From: Burkholderia dolosa
GTDB taxonomy: Bacteria > Pseudomonadota > Gammaproteobacteria > Burkholderiales > Burkholderiaceae
NCBI RefSeq assembly: GCF_902499135.1
Contig: NZ_CABVPR010000007.1
Coordinates: 1-64,000, forward strand
DNA: 64,000 nt
Direction of reading: 5' to 3'
Within the stretch, counting starts at the first letter, position 1. Each line of letters opens with the position of its first letter. A program made the position numbers and the translations under genes. Below, in pieces: positions 25,996-33,579 of this stretch. The notes beneath the pieces are model-generated. The model searched no databases, was not told where the DNA came from, and saw only the letters and a program-made list of their open reading frames with translations.

Positions 25996-26901
25996 ATGAG
26001 CAAAGTCATACTCGTCACCGGCGCGTCCAGCGGCTTCGGCCGGCTCACCGCCGAGGCGCTCGCGCACGCCGGCCACACCGTCTACGCGTCGATGCGCGAC
26101 ACCGGCGCGCGCAATGCGCCGGTGGTCGAGCAAATGCGTGCGCTCGCGCGCGACGCACACGTCGACTTGCGCCCGCTCGAACTCGACGTGCAGTCCGACG
26201 CATCGATCGATCGCGCGGTCGAACAGCTCGTCGCGCAAGCCGGCCGCATCGACGTGCTGATCCACAACGCCGGCCACATGGCGTTCGGCCCGGCCGAAGC
26301 GTTCACGCCCGAGCAGTACGCGCAGCTGTACGACATCAACGTGCTCAGCACGCAGCGCGTGAACCGCGCGGTGCTGCCGCATCTGCGCGCGCAACGTCAG
26401 GGGCTGCTGATCTGGGTGTCGAGCAGCAGCGCCGCCGGCGGCACGCCGCCGTACCTCGCGCCGTACTTCGGCGCAAAGGCCGCGATGGACGCGATCGCCG
26501 TGCTGTATGCGCGCGAGCTGTCGCGCTGGGGGATCGAGACGTCGATCGTCGTGCCGGGCGCGTTCACGCAGGGCACCAATCACTTCGCGCATGCGAGCGC
26601 GCCCGCCGATGCCGCGCGTGCGGCCGAATACGACGCGGGCCCGTATCCCGACTTCGGCCGCGAAGTGCAGGATGCGTTCGCCGCGATCGTGCCGGCCGAT
26701 GCGCACGCGAGCCTCGTCGCCGATGCGATCGTCGACGTGGTCGCAGCGCCGGCCGGCAAGCGCCCGTTCCGCGTCCACATCGATCCGACCGAGGACGGCG
26801 CGAACGTCGGCTTTGCCGTGCTCGACCGGCTGCGTGCCGAGATGCTGCATCGCGTCGGCTTGTCCGACCTTCTGTCGCCGCGCATTCGGACGTCCGACTG
26901 A
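25996..26901 (+). CDS. Short-chain dehydrogenase/reductase (classical SDR)
   Basis: A 301-residue oxidoreductase with GGAGG before the ATG. The nucleotide-binding motif is TGASSGFG, followed by the structural NAG (HNAGHMAFGP), the catalytic Ser in VSSSSAAGG and YxxxK in YFGAK. The residues after beta-strand 2 (ASMRDTGARN) favour NADP(H). It is about 50 residues longer than a minimal SDR, with an extended substrate-binding C-terminus. The substrate is unknown. It starts 45 bp after the nickel permease and may share its transcript. It is only distantly similar to the SDR at 27045. Confidence 0.88.
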   Translation: MSKVILVTGASSGFGRLTAEALAHAGHTVYASMRDTGARNAPVVEQMRALARDAHVDLRPLELDVQSDASIDRAVEQLVAQAGRIDVLIHNAGHMAFGPAEAFTPEQYAQLYDINVLSTQRVNRAVLPHLRAQRQGLLIWVSSSSAAGGTPPYLAPYFGAKAAMDAIAVLYARELSRWGIETSIVVPGAFTQGTNHFAHASAPADAARAAEYDAGPYPDFGREVQDAFAAIVPADAHASLVADAIVDVVAAPAGKRPFRVHIDPTEDGANVGFAVLDRLRAEMLHRVGLSDLLSPRIRTSD

Positions 26902-26910
26902 CGCGATGCA

Positions 26911-26940
26911 CGCGCGTACGAACGTACGAACGTGCGCGCG
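26911..26940. repeat. CGTACGAA direct repeat inside an inverted repeat
   Basis: The 30-bp segment contains two tandem CGTACGAA units, flanked by arms CGCGCGTACG and CGTGCGCGCG that pair with one wobble. It lies between the two SDR genes. It could be a terminator stem for the first or an operator for the second. Confidence 0.35.
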
Positions 26941-27044
26941 TCAGTCAAACGTCGTTTCCAAGCCGAACAGTCATCACCCACCCGGGTTCGACCGCACGAC
27001 GCATCGCGTCCGCAGCGGCCCGGCACTCACCTGAAGGAGCAAAC

Positions 27045-27785
27045 ATGTCCGAATCGTCCGGCAAGATCGCCATCGTCACCGGTTCGTCGCGCGGCATCGG
27101 CGCCGATATCGCCGTCCGCCTCGCGCACGACGGATTCAAGGTCGTCGTCAACTACGCGAGCAATGCGGCACCGGCCGAGGAAGTGGCCGCCCGCATTCGT
27201 GAGGGCGGCGGCGACGCGCTGCTCGTCAAGGCTGACATTGCCGATCCGGCGGCGACCATCGCGCTGTTCGACGCAACGGAAAAAGCGTACGGCGGCGTCG
27301 ACGTGGTCGTGAACAGCGCGGGCGTCATGCATCAGGCCAGGCTCGCCGAGTTCGACGACGCGACGTTCGATCGAACGGTCGCGATCAATTTCAAGGGCGC
27401 GTTCAACGTGAGCCGCGAAGCCGCGCGCCGCGTGCGCGACGGCGGCCGGATCATGAACCTGACGACGAGCGTGACCGGCGTGCGGCTGCCGACGTACGCG
27501 GTTTATATCGCGACGAAGTGCGCAGTCGAAGGGCTCACGCAGGTGCTCGCGCAGGAACTGCGCGGCCGCGGCATCAGCGTCAATGCGGTGGCGCCGGGGC
27601 CGGTGGCCACCGAGCTGTTTCTCGCGGGCAAGAGCGCCGAGCTCATCGACCGGATGGCGAAGATGAATCCGCTCGAGCGGCTCGGGCAGCCGGCCGACAT
27701 CTCGGCCGTCGTCGCGTTCCTCGCGAGCCCGGAGGGCGCGTGGATCAACGGCCAGGTCGTGCGCGCGAACGGCGGCATGTGCTGA
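27045..27785 (+). CDS. Short-chain dehydrogenase/reductase, 3-oxoacyl-reductase-like
   Basis: A 246-residue classical SDR with GAAGGAG before the ATG. Motifs: TGSSRGIGADIA (cofactor), NSAGVM, catalytic Ser in TTSVTG, Tyr/Lys in YIATK and the PG motif APGPVATELF. The end (WINGQVVRANGGMC) matches FabG-like reductases, and VVVNYASNAAPAEEVA suggests NADP(H). Its length and layout are those of broad-range ketoreductases. No fatty-acid or polyketide genes adjoin it, so the physiological substrate is unknown. A GC-rich hairpin follows the stop. Confidence 0.88.
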   Translation: MSESSGKIAIVTGSSRGIGADIAVRLAHDGFKVVVNYASNAAPAEEVAARIREGGGDALLVKADIADPAATIALFDATEKAYGGVDVVVNSAGVMHQARLAEFDDATFDRTVAINFKGAFNVSREAARRVRDGGRIMNLTTSVTGVRLPTYAVYIATKCAVEGLTQVLAQELRGRGISVNAVAPGPVATELFLAGKSAELIDRMAKMNPLERLGQPADISAVVAFLASPEGAWINGQVVRANGGMC

Positions 27786-27794
27786 CGATCGGTT

Positions 27795-27820
27795 GGGCGG
27801 GCCTGCGGGCCTGCCCGCCC
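27795..27820 (+). terminator. GC-rich hairpin after the SDR gene
   Basis: The arms GGGCGGGC and GCCCGCCC form an 8-bp stem 9 bp after the stop codon. There is no following T-run, so intrinsic termination would be weak. It lies between convergent genes. Confidence 0.4.
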
Positions 27821-28009
27821 CGCGCAGTCGCTCATCGCAGTCGACGTGCATTTGGAGCGGTTCTCGAGCCAACCCTTCGGCTCCTTTTCCGGTTCAGCAA
27901 GTGAATGCGTCGGGCACGAAACCGTCAAGCTCGGGCCGTTTTCTCGTTCCGTGCATGCAACTTCCCGGCTCGCCCAATAAGGACGGGCAACGGCTGGCAG
28001 CCCGCGCGG

Positions 28010-30718
28010 TCAGCTGTCGCGGTCGAGCATGAACCCGGTCGATCGCAGCTTTCGATCGTCGAGCCGATAGAAGCCCATCGGGAAGCGCTTCGCGACACGC
28101 TTGCCGACGGCAACGCTTTTCACGACGTCGGCGAGCAACGGAACGTGCACGAGCGGCTTGCGGCCCGCACGCCGATAGACTTCCTCGTACGTCGGAGACG
28201 CCGTGTCGGCGATGTTGAATGCTTCGATGCCGCTGCGCGCGCCGCGATCGAGCGAGCGCCGCAGAAGATGAACGATGGCTCTCGCGACGTTGCGCGGCGA
28301 AATATAGTGGCTGTTTCGGTACAGCGCGAAAAGCCGCTTCGTCCTGTTCCACTGCAGCGAGGCTTCGAGATAGCCGGGCTGCTGCGCGAGCGCGATCCGA
28401 TACAGGTCGACGTGCATGCGTTCGGCGTATCGGGAAAGGACGTCCTCGCCGATCCGTTTGCTTCGCGCGTATTCACGCATCTGCGGCGATTCGAAATACT
28501 GTCTTTCGATCGGACGGCTCACGTCGAGCAACGGCGCGTTTTCATCCACGAGTCGGCGGCACGGCGAGCCGTAGACCACCATCGAGCTCGCGTGCCCGAA
28601 GTACCCGACACCGTTGCGCACGCACGCATCGGCAAGGCGCTTCAGGTTGGTGACGTTGATCGTTTCGAGATGCGGCGTGCCGGGCAAGCCGCCCGCCAGA
28701 TGCACGACAGCCGCCACGCCGTCCACGAGCCGGTCCAGTGCAGCGTCCGCGAGATTCGCGTCGGAGAAGTCCACCGCAACCCATTCGACACGGGAATCGG
28801 ACGGCACCTTGCGATGGAACTGCCCGCGCACCCGGTAGCCGTGCCGAATCAACTGGCCGACGACATCGGCGCCCAGGTTGCCCGTCGCGCCTGTGACCAA
28901 TACGAGCGGCCGCGCGTCGTCCGTCGCCACGGGCGGCTTCAGCGCGGCGATCCGTCGTTCGACCAGCCTCGATTTCAGATGATCGGCAAGCCTGATCGCG
29001 AGCGCCATGATTACCATGGTCGGATTGGCGTGGCCGCTGGTCGGAAAGACCGACGCGCCTGCGACGTAGAGGCCGTCGACGTCATGCACGCGGCAGTTCG
29101 CGTCCACGACGCTCGTCGCCGGGTCGCGTCCCATTCGCGTCGTGCCGGCCGTGTGCGCCATGTCGTGGAGCGCGATTCCGGACACGTCGCCCGCCGAGAT
29201 GTCGCGCCGTAGTTCGAAGCCCCGAATGCCGGCCTCGCGCAAATCGCTTTCGAGCAATTGCGCAAAGGTCACGACCGCTTCCTTCATTAGACTCCCCGGC
29301 TCCCACGTCACATGGGCCACGGGCAGCCCAAGCCGGTCGCATCGGCTCGATAGCGTGACGCGGTTGTCGCGCAGCGGCGGTTGTTCGCAAATGACGTCGA
29401 GCGTCACCTTCTCGATTTTTCTGCCGGTGCCCTTCGCGACATAGTCGCGGGCGACGAAGTTGGCGTCGAGCCGGATGACGGTGTCGACGATCAGGCGGCG
29501 CAGGCGTCGCGGCAGTATCGAGCTGCCCACGATCCGGCGTCCGACGAAACTGACGACCACGCCCGAGCGCTGCAACACGAGCAGCAGGTCCGCCAGCGGG
29601 CGCTTGCTTTGCCGCTTCGCCAGCCGTTTCAGCGCCACCACGGGATCGTCGTCGGAAATGCGGGCGTTCGCATACGCCGCCATGTTCGGCAGGCGGCGCT
29701 GCTGCTGGACTTCCGGGCGAAGCGCGAGCCCGTGCGAATACATGAACGCGCGATAGTCCCGCTGCAGCGAGAAGAAGCCGAGCAACGCCGCGGCCGACGC
29801 CTGGCTGTCGGGCGAAAACGTGCCGATCGACATGCACGGGTGGTCCGTCAGATAGCGCCCGACGACATCGTGTGCATTCCCGAGCGCACGACCATCTGCA
29901 TCGCGCGACATCAGCAGCAACCGCGCGTTTTCGATCGCGCCAGCGGCCAGCACCACGTGACGCGACGCGAGCACGCGGCGCCGCTTGCCGGACAGCGACG
30001 ACACGATCTCGACGCCGGTCACGCCTGCGGCATCCGCATGTATCGCGCATGCCGTCGCGTTGAGCACGACCGTCACGCCGGGATGCGACTCGCTCCTGAA
30101 GTCCGGCCCGAAGCGCATTACGTCGGTGAGATTGCGATGAGAGCGCGCGAGCTGCCAGAAGAACGACGACACATGCCGCATGCGCGCCATTTCGGCAGGC
30201 TCGCGCAATTTCGCCGCGTGCCAGAAGGCCTGACCGCCGACGATCGGTCCGACGTCGAGACGCCGTGCGGCACGCTCGACGTACGGCGCGATGTCCGTAT
30301 CGGCAATCGGCCATCCTGAATCGGGTATCCACTCGCGCGCAGCGAAATCGAGCGGATCGAACGGCGCGACCTTGCCTGCCCAGCCCGCAGTGGAGCCGCC
30401 GAGCACCCGGCATCGGACGCCGAACTTCTGTGTCTGCGCGCGCCAGTATTTCAACTGAAACGCATGCGACGCGTGCCGCGATCGCTGCAACGCGGCGTCT
30501 TCCAGCGAACCGTCGACATCGACGTCGTTCAGCGCTTCGTGTTCCGCCGACTCTTCGACGTCGCCGCTTTCCAGCAGCAGGATCTTCAGGCCGATGCCGG
30601 ACAACTCGCGGATGATCGTCAGCCCGGCCGCGCCGCCGCCGACGACGATGAGGTCGAACGATGCCGACCACTCGTCGCCGGACAACTCGTCTGCTTCAAA
30701 ATCGATAAAGTGCGTCAT
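28010..30718 (-). CDS. GMC oxidoreductase fused to a NAD-dependent epimerase/dehydratase domain
   Basis: About 902 residues from ATG 30718. Residues 1-590 are a glucose-methanol-choline flavoprotein: FAD motif VVGGGAAGLTIIREL, GGSTAGWAGKVAPFD, LAAGAIENARLLLMS, and a GMC C-terminal region with HDMAHTAGTTRMG and TSGHANPTM. Residues 604-902 are an extended SDR: VTGATGNLGADVVGQL, HASSMVVYG and YARSK (Tyr750, Lys754). The two parts are joined by a short linker (RRIAALKPPVATDDARP). A flavin-dependent alcohol oxidation coupled to sugar or steroid-like epimerase/reductase chemistry is implied, but the substrate is unknown. The start is uncertain: the frame is open up to 31105, yet the extra 129 residues are basic, unlike a GMC N-terminus, and no strong ribosome-binding site was seen at 30718. 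The gene stands alone. Confidence 0.82.
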   Translation of the reverse strand: MTHFIDFEADELSGDEWSASFDLIVVGGGAAGLTIIRELSGIGLKILLLESGDVEESAEHEALNDVDVDGSLEDAALQRSRHASHAFQLKYWRAQTQKFGVRCRVLGGSTAGWAGKVAPFDPLDFAAREWIPDSGWPIADTDIAPYVERAARRLDVGPIVGGQAFWHAAKLREPAEMARMRHVSSFFWQLARSHRNLTDVMRFGPDFRSESHPGVTVVLNATACAIHADAAGVTGVEIVSSLSGKRRRVLASRHVVLAAGAIENARLLLMSRDADGRALGNAHDVVGRYLTDHPCMSIGTFSPDSQASAAALLGFFSLQRDYRAFMYSHGLALRPEVQQQRRLPNMAAYANARISDDDPVVALKRLAKRQSKRPLADLLLVLQRSGVVVSFVGRRIVGSSILPRRLRRLIVDTVIRLDANFVARDYVAKGTGRKIEKVTLDVICEQPPLRDNRVTLSSRCDRLGLPVAHVTWEPGSLMKEAVVTFAQLLESDLREAGIRGFELRRDISAGDVSGIALHDMAHTAGTTRMGRDPATSVVDANCRVHDVDGLYVAGASVFPTSGHANPTMVIMALAIRLADHLKSRLVERRIAALKPPVATDDARPLVLVTGATGNLGADVVGQLIRHGYRVRGQFHRKVPSDSRVEWVAVDFSDANLADAALDRLVDGVAAVVHLAGGLPGTPHLETINVTNLKRLADACVRNGVGYFGHASSMVVYGSPCRRLVDENAPLLDVSRPIERQYFESPQMREYARSKRIGEDVLSRYAERMHVDLYRIALAQQPGYLEASLQWNRTKRLFALYRNSHYISPRNVARAIVHLLRRSLDRGARSGIEAFNIADTASPTYEEVYRRAGRKPLVHVPLLADVVKSVAVGKRVAKRFPMGFYRLDDRKLRSTGFMLDRDS

Positions 30719-31111
30719 CTCGCGATATCCGCTGACTGGAGGTCGCGGGCGATGTCGACGAGGATCTGCAGATTCGAAAAATCGACATTGCTCCGGTTGG
30801 AGCATCAAAATACCGTCCGCGTCGGCGCGCAGTGTGCTCCATCGCACATAAATGGCATTCGCCGCGACGGCGCGCGTCGAGCCCCGGACGCCGCGTGGCC
30901 CTTCCCGTTGTCGGGAAGGCGTCCCGGTTCGCCGCCGATGCGCGCGCCGTCCGATCGCCTGCGAGCCGTATCGAAACCCGGCCGCACGAACGGTCGCATC
31001 GATACCTCGTCCATCGGCCCGTAATCGAAGCGGACCATCCGGCTGCTCGCACACGTCAATGTCGCGACGAATCAGCCTGAGGCCCGTGCGGTTGCAGTCG
31101 GACAACCGCGC
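30719..31111. other. Intergenic region upstream of the GMC fusion gene
   Basis: About 390 bp without a gene I can support. The frame of the GMC gene stays open through it, but the encoded peptide is Arg-rich low-complexity sequence and looks like chance read-through in high-G+C DNA. The promoter of the GMC gene should lie here; no canonical promoter or repeat was recognised. Confidence 0.4.
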
Positions 31112-31560
31112 TCATCCCGTCCGTTCGGGCCTACGCCGTGCGCAAGCACATAATCCACCGGGTTCCCCTGCTGAAGCGATGTCGCACCGAAGATGGCCGT
31201 CGCCCGGAGCGAATCGCGGGAACCGGTTCGTCTCGTGCTCTACCAGCAGCTTCAATTGCGGCTGGAGCTTGTCGTCGGCGACTTCAAAGTTCATCGGCGT
31301 GTCGCCGCCCGGTCGCCAGTTCGGACCGAGAGCGCCGTCCAGCGGTACGCGAAGCAGGTTCGGTGTGTCGGCATGCAGCGCCGCATAGATGAGCGTTCCC
31401 CCGCAGATCGGGGACATACATCCGCGAACCGAAGTTGCCGCCGTCGATATGGACGTTGTCGGGCTCGAAACCGAATGCCTTCGGCGCGTCCCGATCGCCG
31501 GTGCCCGGCATTCATCCCGTCGACGGCGTTCCGAGCACCGCATGCAGGATGTATTCCGAC
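31112..31560 (-). pseudogene. Frameshifted gene remnant of unknown family
   Basis: Protein-like sequence continues across two leftward frames. One frame reads AFGFEPDNVHIDGGNFGSRM then YVPDLRG and is preceded by an in-frame TGA after EYILHAVLGTPSTG. The continuation GTLIYAALHADTPNLLRVP then PMNFEVADDKLQPQLKLLVE is in another frame. The switch coincides with a run of five or more G near 31402-31412; deleting one base there would join LRG to TLIYAALHADTPN smoothly. The composition is that of an ordinary soluble or secreted protein, but I do not recognise the family. It is probably a decayed gene, or a sequencing error at the G-run. Confidence 0.45.
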
Positions 31561-31715
31561 GCTCACCTGAACCACCGCCGCACAGGTTGTGGTCGCAACA
31601 GTCCGGACAAAAGCAGGAAAAAGCTCGCTCACGAATCAGAGCCGGCCGCAGCGCGCGGCGCACTTAGGGTTACGCCGGTTGCTACCGGCCCGACGCAGCA
31701 GCCTGCCGTGCTCGA

Positions 31716-31751
31716 CGCTCGCACTGCGAGCATTTGCTCGCAGTGCGAGCG
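31716..31751. repeat. Tandem pair of 15-bp palindromes forming a 17-bp-arm inverted repeat
   Basis: Two nearly identical odd palindromes, GCTCGCACTGCGAGC (31717-31731) and GCTCGCAGTGCGAGC (31736-31750), are separated by ATTT with centres 19 bp apart. Together they make a 17-bp perfect inverted repeat with a 2-bp centre. They lie 28 bp after the stop of the RHH gene at 31779 on the minus strand. They could be its terminator stem (no T-run), a pair of operators or a REP-like element. Confidence 0.6.
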
Positions 31752-31778
31752 CAATTGCCAATATTTCTTTGCGCCAGC

Positions 31779-32180
31779 TTATCTGCCGCGCCGCTCGGTC
31801 TTGTCGATGTGTTCGAGCGCCTTCTGAATAAGCTGTCTCATCCAGTCCGCGATGGTCATGTCCGCCTCCACGGCGAGCATCTTCAAGCGCTTGTGTACCA
31901 CCCGCTCAAGATCGAAATTGATTCGCACCGAGCCGGTATTCGCCACGCTGCGCGGAGCGGACTTCGCCGGCTTCTGCGCTGTGGACGCGCGCGACGCCGT
32001 CGTCCTCTTCGTAGCCGGCTCTGCCCGGCCCCGCTTGGTCGCCGGTGCGCTTTCGGAACCCGTATTGCCGTCGTGCCCGAACAGATCGCGGTTTGCCGTG
32101 GAGGCTTTCGATGTCGAGCCCTTGGCGCGCTTTGCCGGCGCCGTGGCGTTGCGGAGCTTTTGAGTTTTTGCTGTACTCAT
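31779..32180 (-). CDS. Ribbon-helix-helix DNA-binding protein with long flexible N-terminal tail (ParG-like)
   Basis: A 133-residue basic protein. Residues 1-80 are disordered, rich in Lys, Ala, Thr and Ser (AKTQKLRNATAPAKRAKGST). The C-terminal 50 residues fit an RHH fold: beta-strand SVRINFDLER, then helices VHKRLKMLAVEADM and TIADWMRQLIQKALEHI. A flexible tail plus RHH is the layout of ParG and related centromere-binding or autorepressor proteins. ATGAGTA at the start and a second ACTCAC copy at 32188-32193 resemble the TTGAGT motif found repeatedly upstream of the adhesin, so autoregulation is possible. It shares its C-terminal pattern with the RHH protein at 32711. It is not an RNA or toxin gene as far as I can see. 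Confidence 0.72.
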   Translation of the reverse strand: MSTAKTQKLRNATAPAKRAKGSTSKASTANRDLFGHDGNTGSESAPATKRGRAEPATKRTTASRASTAQKPAKSAPRSVANTGSVRINFDLERVVHKRLKMLAVEADMTIADWMRQLIQKALEHIDKTERRGR

Positions 32181-32710
32181 TTGCGTTACTCACTTGATTT
32201 CCACGAAGCTCGCATCGTAACCGAAACATCTGCCCGCTAACACCGGGGGAAGTCCTTCTCGCAAGCGTTCACGCGTTGCACCGCCGTTGCTCGTATTGGA
32301 AGCGCTCGTAAAGACGTCGTGCGGCTTGCCCTGTCACGCTGCAGGTCGGCCATTTTGTTCGAGCAAATTCAAAGGCTTACGAGCTAGTATGCGGCGCAAG
32401 CGAAACCTTACAAAGCGCTTTATGGCGCGCCCGTTATAGTGACCATTACCAATAAAAAAGCCGCCTTGCAGGCGGCTTGTTGGCTTTCCATGACAGTACG
32501 ACGCAGTCGTTCTCCAGCGCCGGCGCGCGGCGACGCGCGTCAAGATGCATACGCGTCGATCCCGGCATTCGCCGACTTGCGTGACGCGGCTTTTCGCTTG
32601 TCTTGACGTCGAAACCGACGCGCTCGTCGACATAGCCCGTACACCCACCGCTGAGCCGATCATTTCACGTCAGACATTTGAAGGACCGGCCGCAGCGACA
32701 TCGCAGTCCG
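32181..32710. other. 530-bp spacer between the two RHH genes
   Basis: No supported gene. The section next to the RHH gene at 31779 should carry its promoter (GTGAGTAACGCAA lies immediately before the start codon). A Rho-independent terminator for the upstream RHH gene lies at 32453-32478. The remainder is of mixed composition with no recognisable feature. Confidence 0.5.
32453..32478 (-). terminator. Rho-independent terminator of the RHH gene at 32711
   Basis: On the minus strand the sequence is AAGCCGCC, loop TGCAA, GGCGGCTT, followed by TTTTATT. This 8-bp GC-rich stem with a T-run is a textbook intrinsic terminator, about 230 bp downstream of the stop of the leftward RHH gene. Confidence 0.8.
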
Positions 32711-32977
32711 CTACCGTTGCTGTCGGTGTTCGGGTCGAACGAGCTGATCGATGAGCGTACGCACGACCTCGGACACGCTCATCCCGTTTTCGAGTGCGTA
32801 CAGCTTCAGCAATCGATGCACCGACGGCGTGATGTCGAGGTTGAGTCTGATCGGCTTTTCCGGTCGCGCCTTCGCCGCTTGAGACTGCACGAGCGCTGCG
32901 CCGACCATGAAGTCCATCGGATTGCCCGGCGTACTCTCATCCGCTGAAAGGCGTGGCTTCAACTGGAATTTGTTCAT
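32711..32977 (-). CDS. Small ribbon-helix-helix DNA-binding protein (ParG/omega-like)
   Basis: An 88-residue protein with AAAGGATGGAAG upstream of the ATG. The first 40 residues are a flexible tail; the rest fits an RHH fold: PIRLNLDITPSVHRLLKLYA and then GMSVSEVVRTLIDQLV. The layout and length match plasmid-type centromere-binding proteins and repressors. The ParA-like relic lies immediately upstream on the same strand (33059-33511), so the pair resembles a former parA-parG partition cassette. Upstream of its start are ACTCAACC (33002) and ACTCAT (33018), copies of the motif repeated before the adhesin gene, which suggests autoregulation and possible control of the adhesin. Confidence 0.75.
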   Translation of the reverse strand: MNKFQLKPRLSADESTPGNPMDFMVGAALVQSQAAKARPEKPIRLNLDITPSVHRLLKLYALENGMSVSEVVRTLIDQLVRPEHRQQR

Positions 32978-33001
32978 CTCGCTTCCATCCTTTAATCAAA
33001 C

Positions 33002-33023
33002 ACTCAACCGTGTATTTACTCAT
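33002..33023. promoter_or_regulatory. TTGAGT-type motifs upstream of the RHH gene
   Basis: ACTCAA at 33002-33007 and the variant ACTCAT at 33018-33023 lie 25-46 bp before the leftward start at 32977, 16 bp apart. The location overlaps the expected promoter, as in autorepressed RHH genes. Confidence 0.45.
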
Positions 33024-33058
33024 CCGCACTTGACACAAGCGCACGTCGTTTCGGGATT

Positions 33059-33511
33059 CTACCCCTCTGCCGAATTCGGGAACCTGGAGCCGTCGAAAGC
33101 ATCGGCGCGGCATCCCGATCTGCATTGAATCGTCGACGGAACGATCCTGCGGCCGACTTGCGCAGCGCATCGCGCTCGTTCCTGAGCGCGGACGGGTTCG
33201 TCATCGGACCGGCAAGCCGCCGTGCCGGGCAATTCGAAGAAGTCACGGCTTGTCGAGCTGACGGCGGTGACTCGATGGCTCCGACCGGCGTCGTGCAGCG
33301 GCCAACCGATATCGGCGGTTCGATCGGTACTTGTCAAGGACAATGGAATTGCAGCGGCGTCGCGGCGATCCGAGAACCGCCGTGCGATCGCTCGCTTGCC
33401 AGTGTCGGGCACGCCGGCATCGACCTGTTCAGCAGCGAGATGCTCGGCAAGTTGAGCGGCGACCCTGGATTTTGCAACGCCGCTGTTTGCAGCGCGTATC
33501 AGAACAATCAT
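33059..33511 (-). pseudogene. Decayed ParA-family ATPase remnant
   Basis: The 150-residue frame starts MIVLIRAANSGVAKSRVAAQ and continues LAEHLAAEQVDAGVPDTGKR. This follows the ParA N-terminus (normally KGGVGKS, then helix, then the LLDTD strand), but the Walker A motif is altered to NSGVAKS and the expected LDTDKQ region reads VPDTGKR. The segment AIPLSLTSTDRTADIGWPLH followed by TSRDFFELP still resembles the middle of small ParA proteins. The C-terminal third loses the family pattern. Loss of the P-loop glycine and the short length suggest a non-functional relic. It lies directly upstream of the RHH gene at 32711, where a partner ParA would be expected. Confidence 0.5.
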
Positions 33512-33536
33512 CGCATTCCCGGTTAATTTTGTTTAT

Positions 33537-33579
33537 TTAACTCAAATGTTCAATAGTTTCATTTGAGTCGTTGAGTTAA
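33537..33579. promoter_or_regulatory. Nested inverted repeats built from ACTCAA/TTGAGT
   Basis: Three copies lie in 43 bp: ACTCAA at 33540, TTGAGT at 33563 and TTGAGT at 33571. They create two overlapping perfect dyads, ACTCAAATG / CATTTGAGT (33540-33548, 33560-33568) and TTAACTCAA / TTGAGTTAA (33537-33545, 33571-33579). The site lies 26 bp upstream of the ParA relic start, where its promoter would be. Confidence 0.55.

Noticed and set aside
23544-27785. A 1413-codon rightward open frame spanning DUF4331, the permease and both SDR genes.
   Set aside because: Only its end, in the frame of the SDR at 27045, is real. The rest is Arg-rich translation of wrong frames across four well-supported genes.
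30719-31105. N-terminal extension of the GMC fusion protein by 129 residues.
   Set aside because: The extra sequence is basic and low-complexity, unlike the FAD-binding N-terminus of the family, and there is no ribosome-binding site at 31105.
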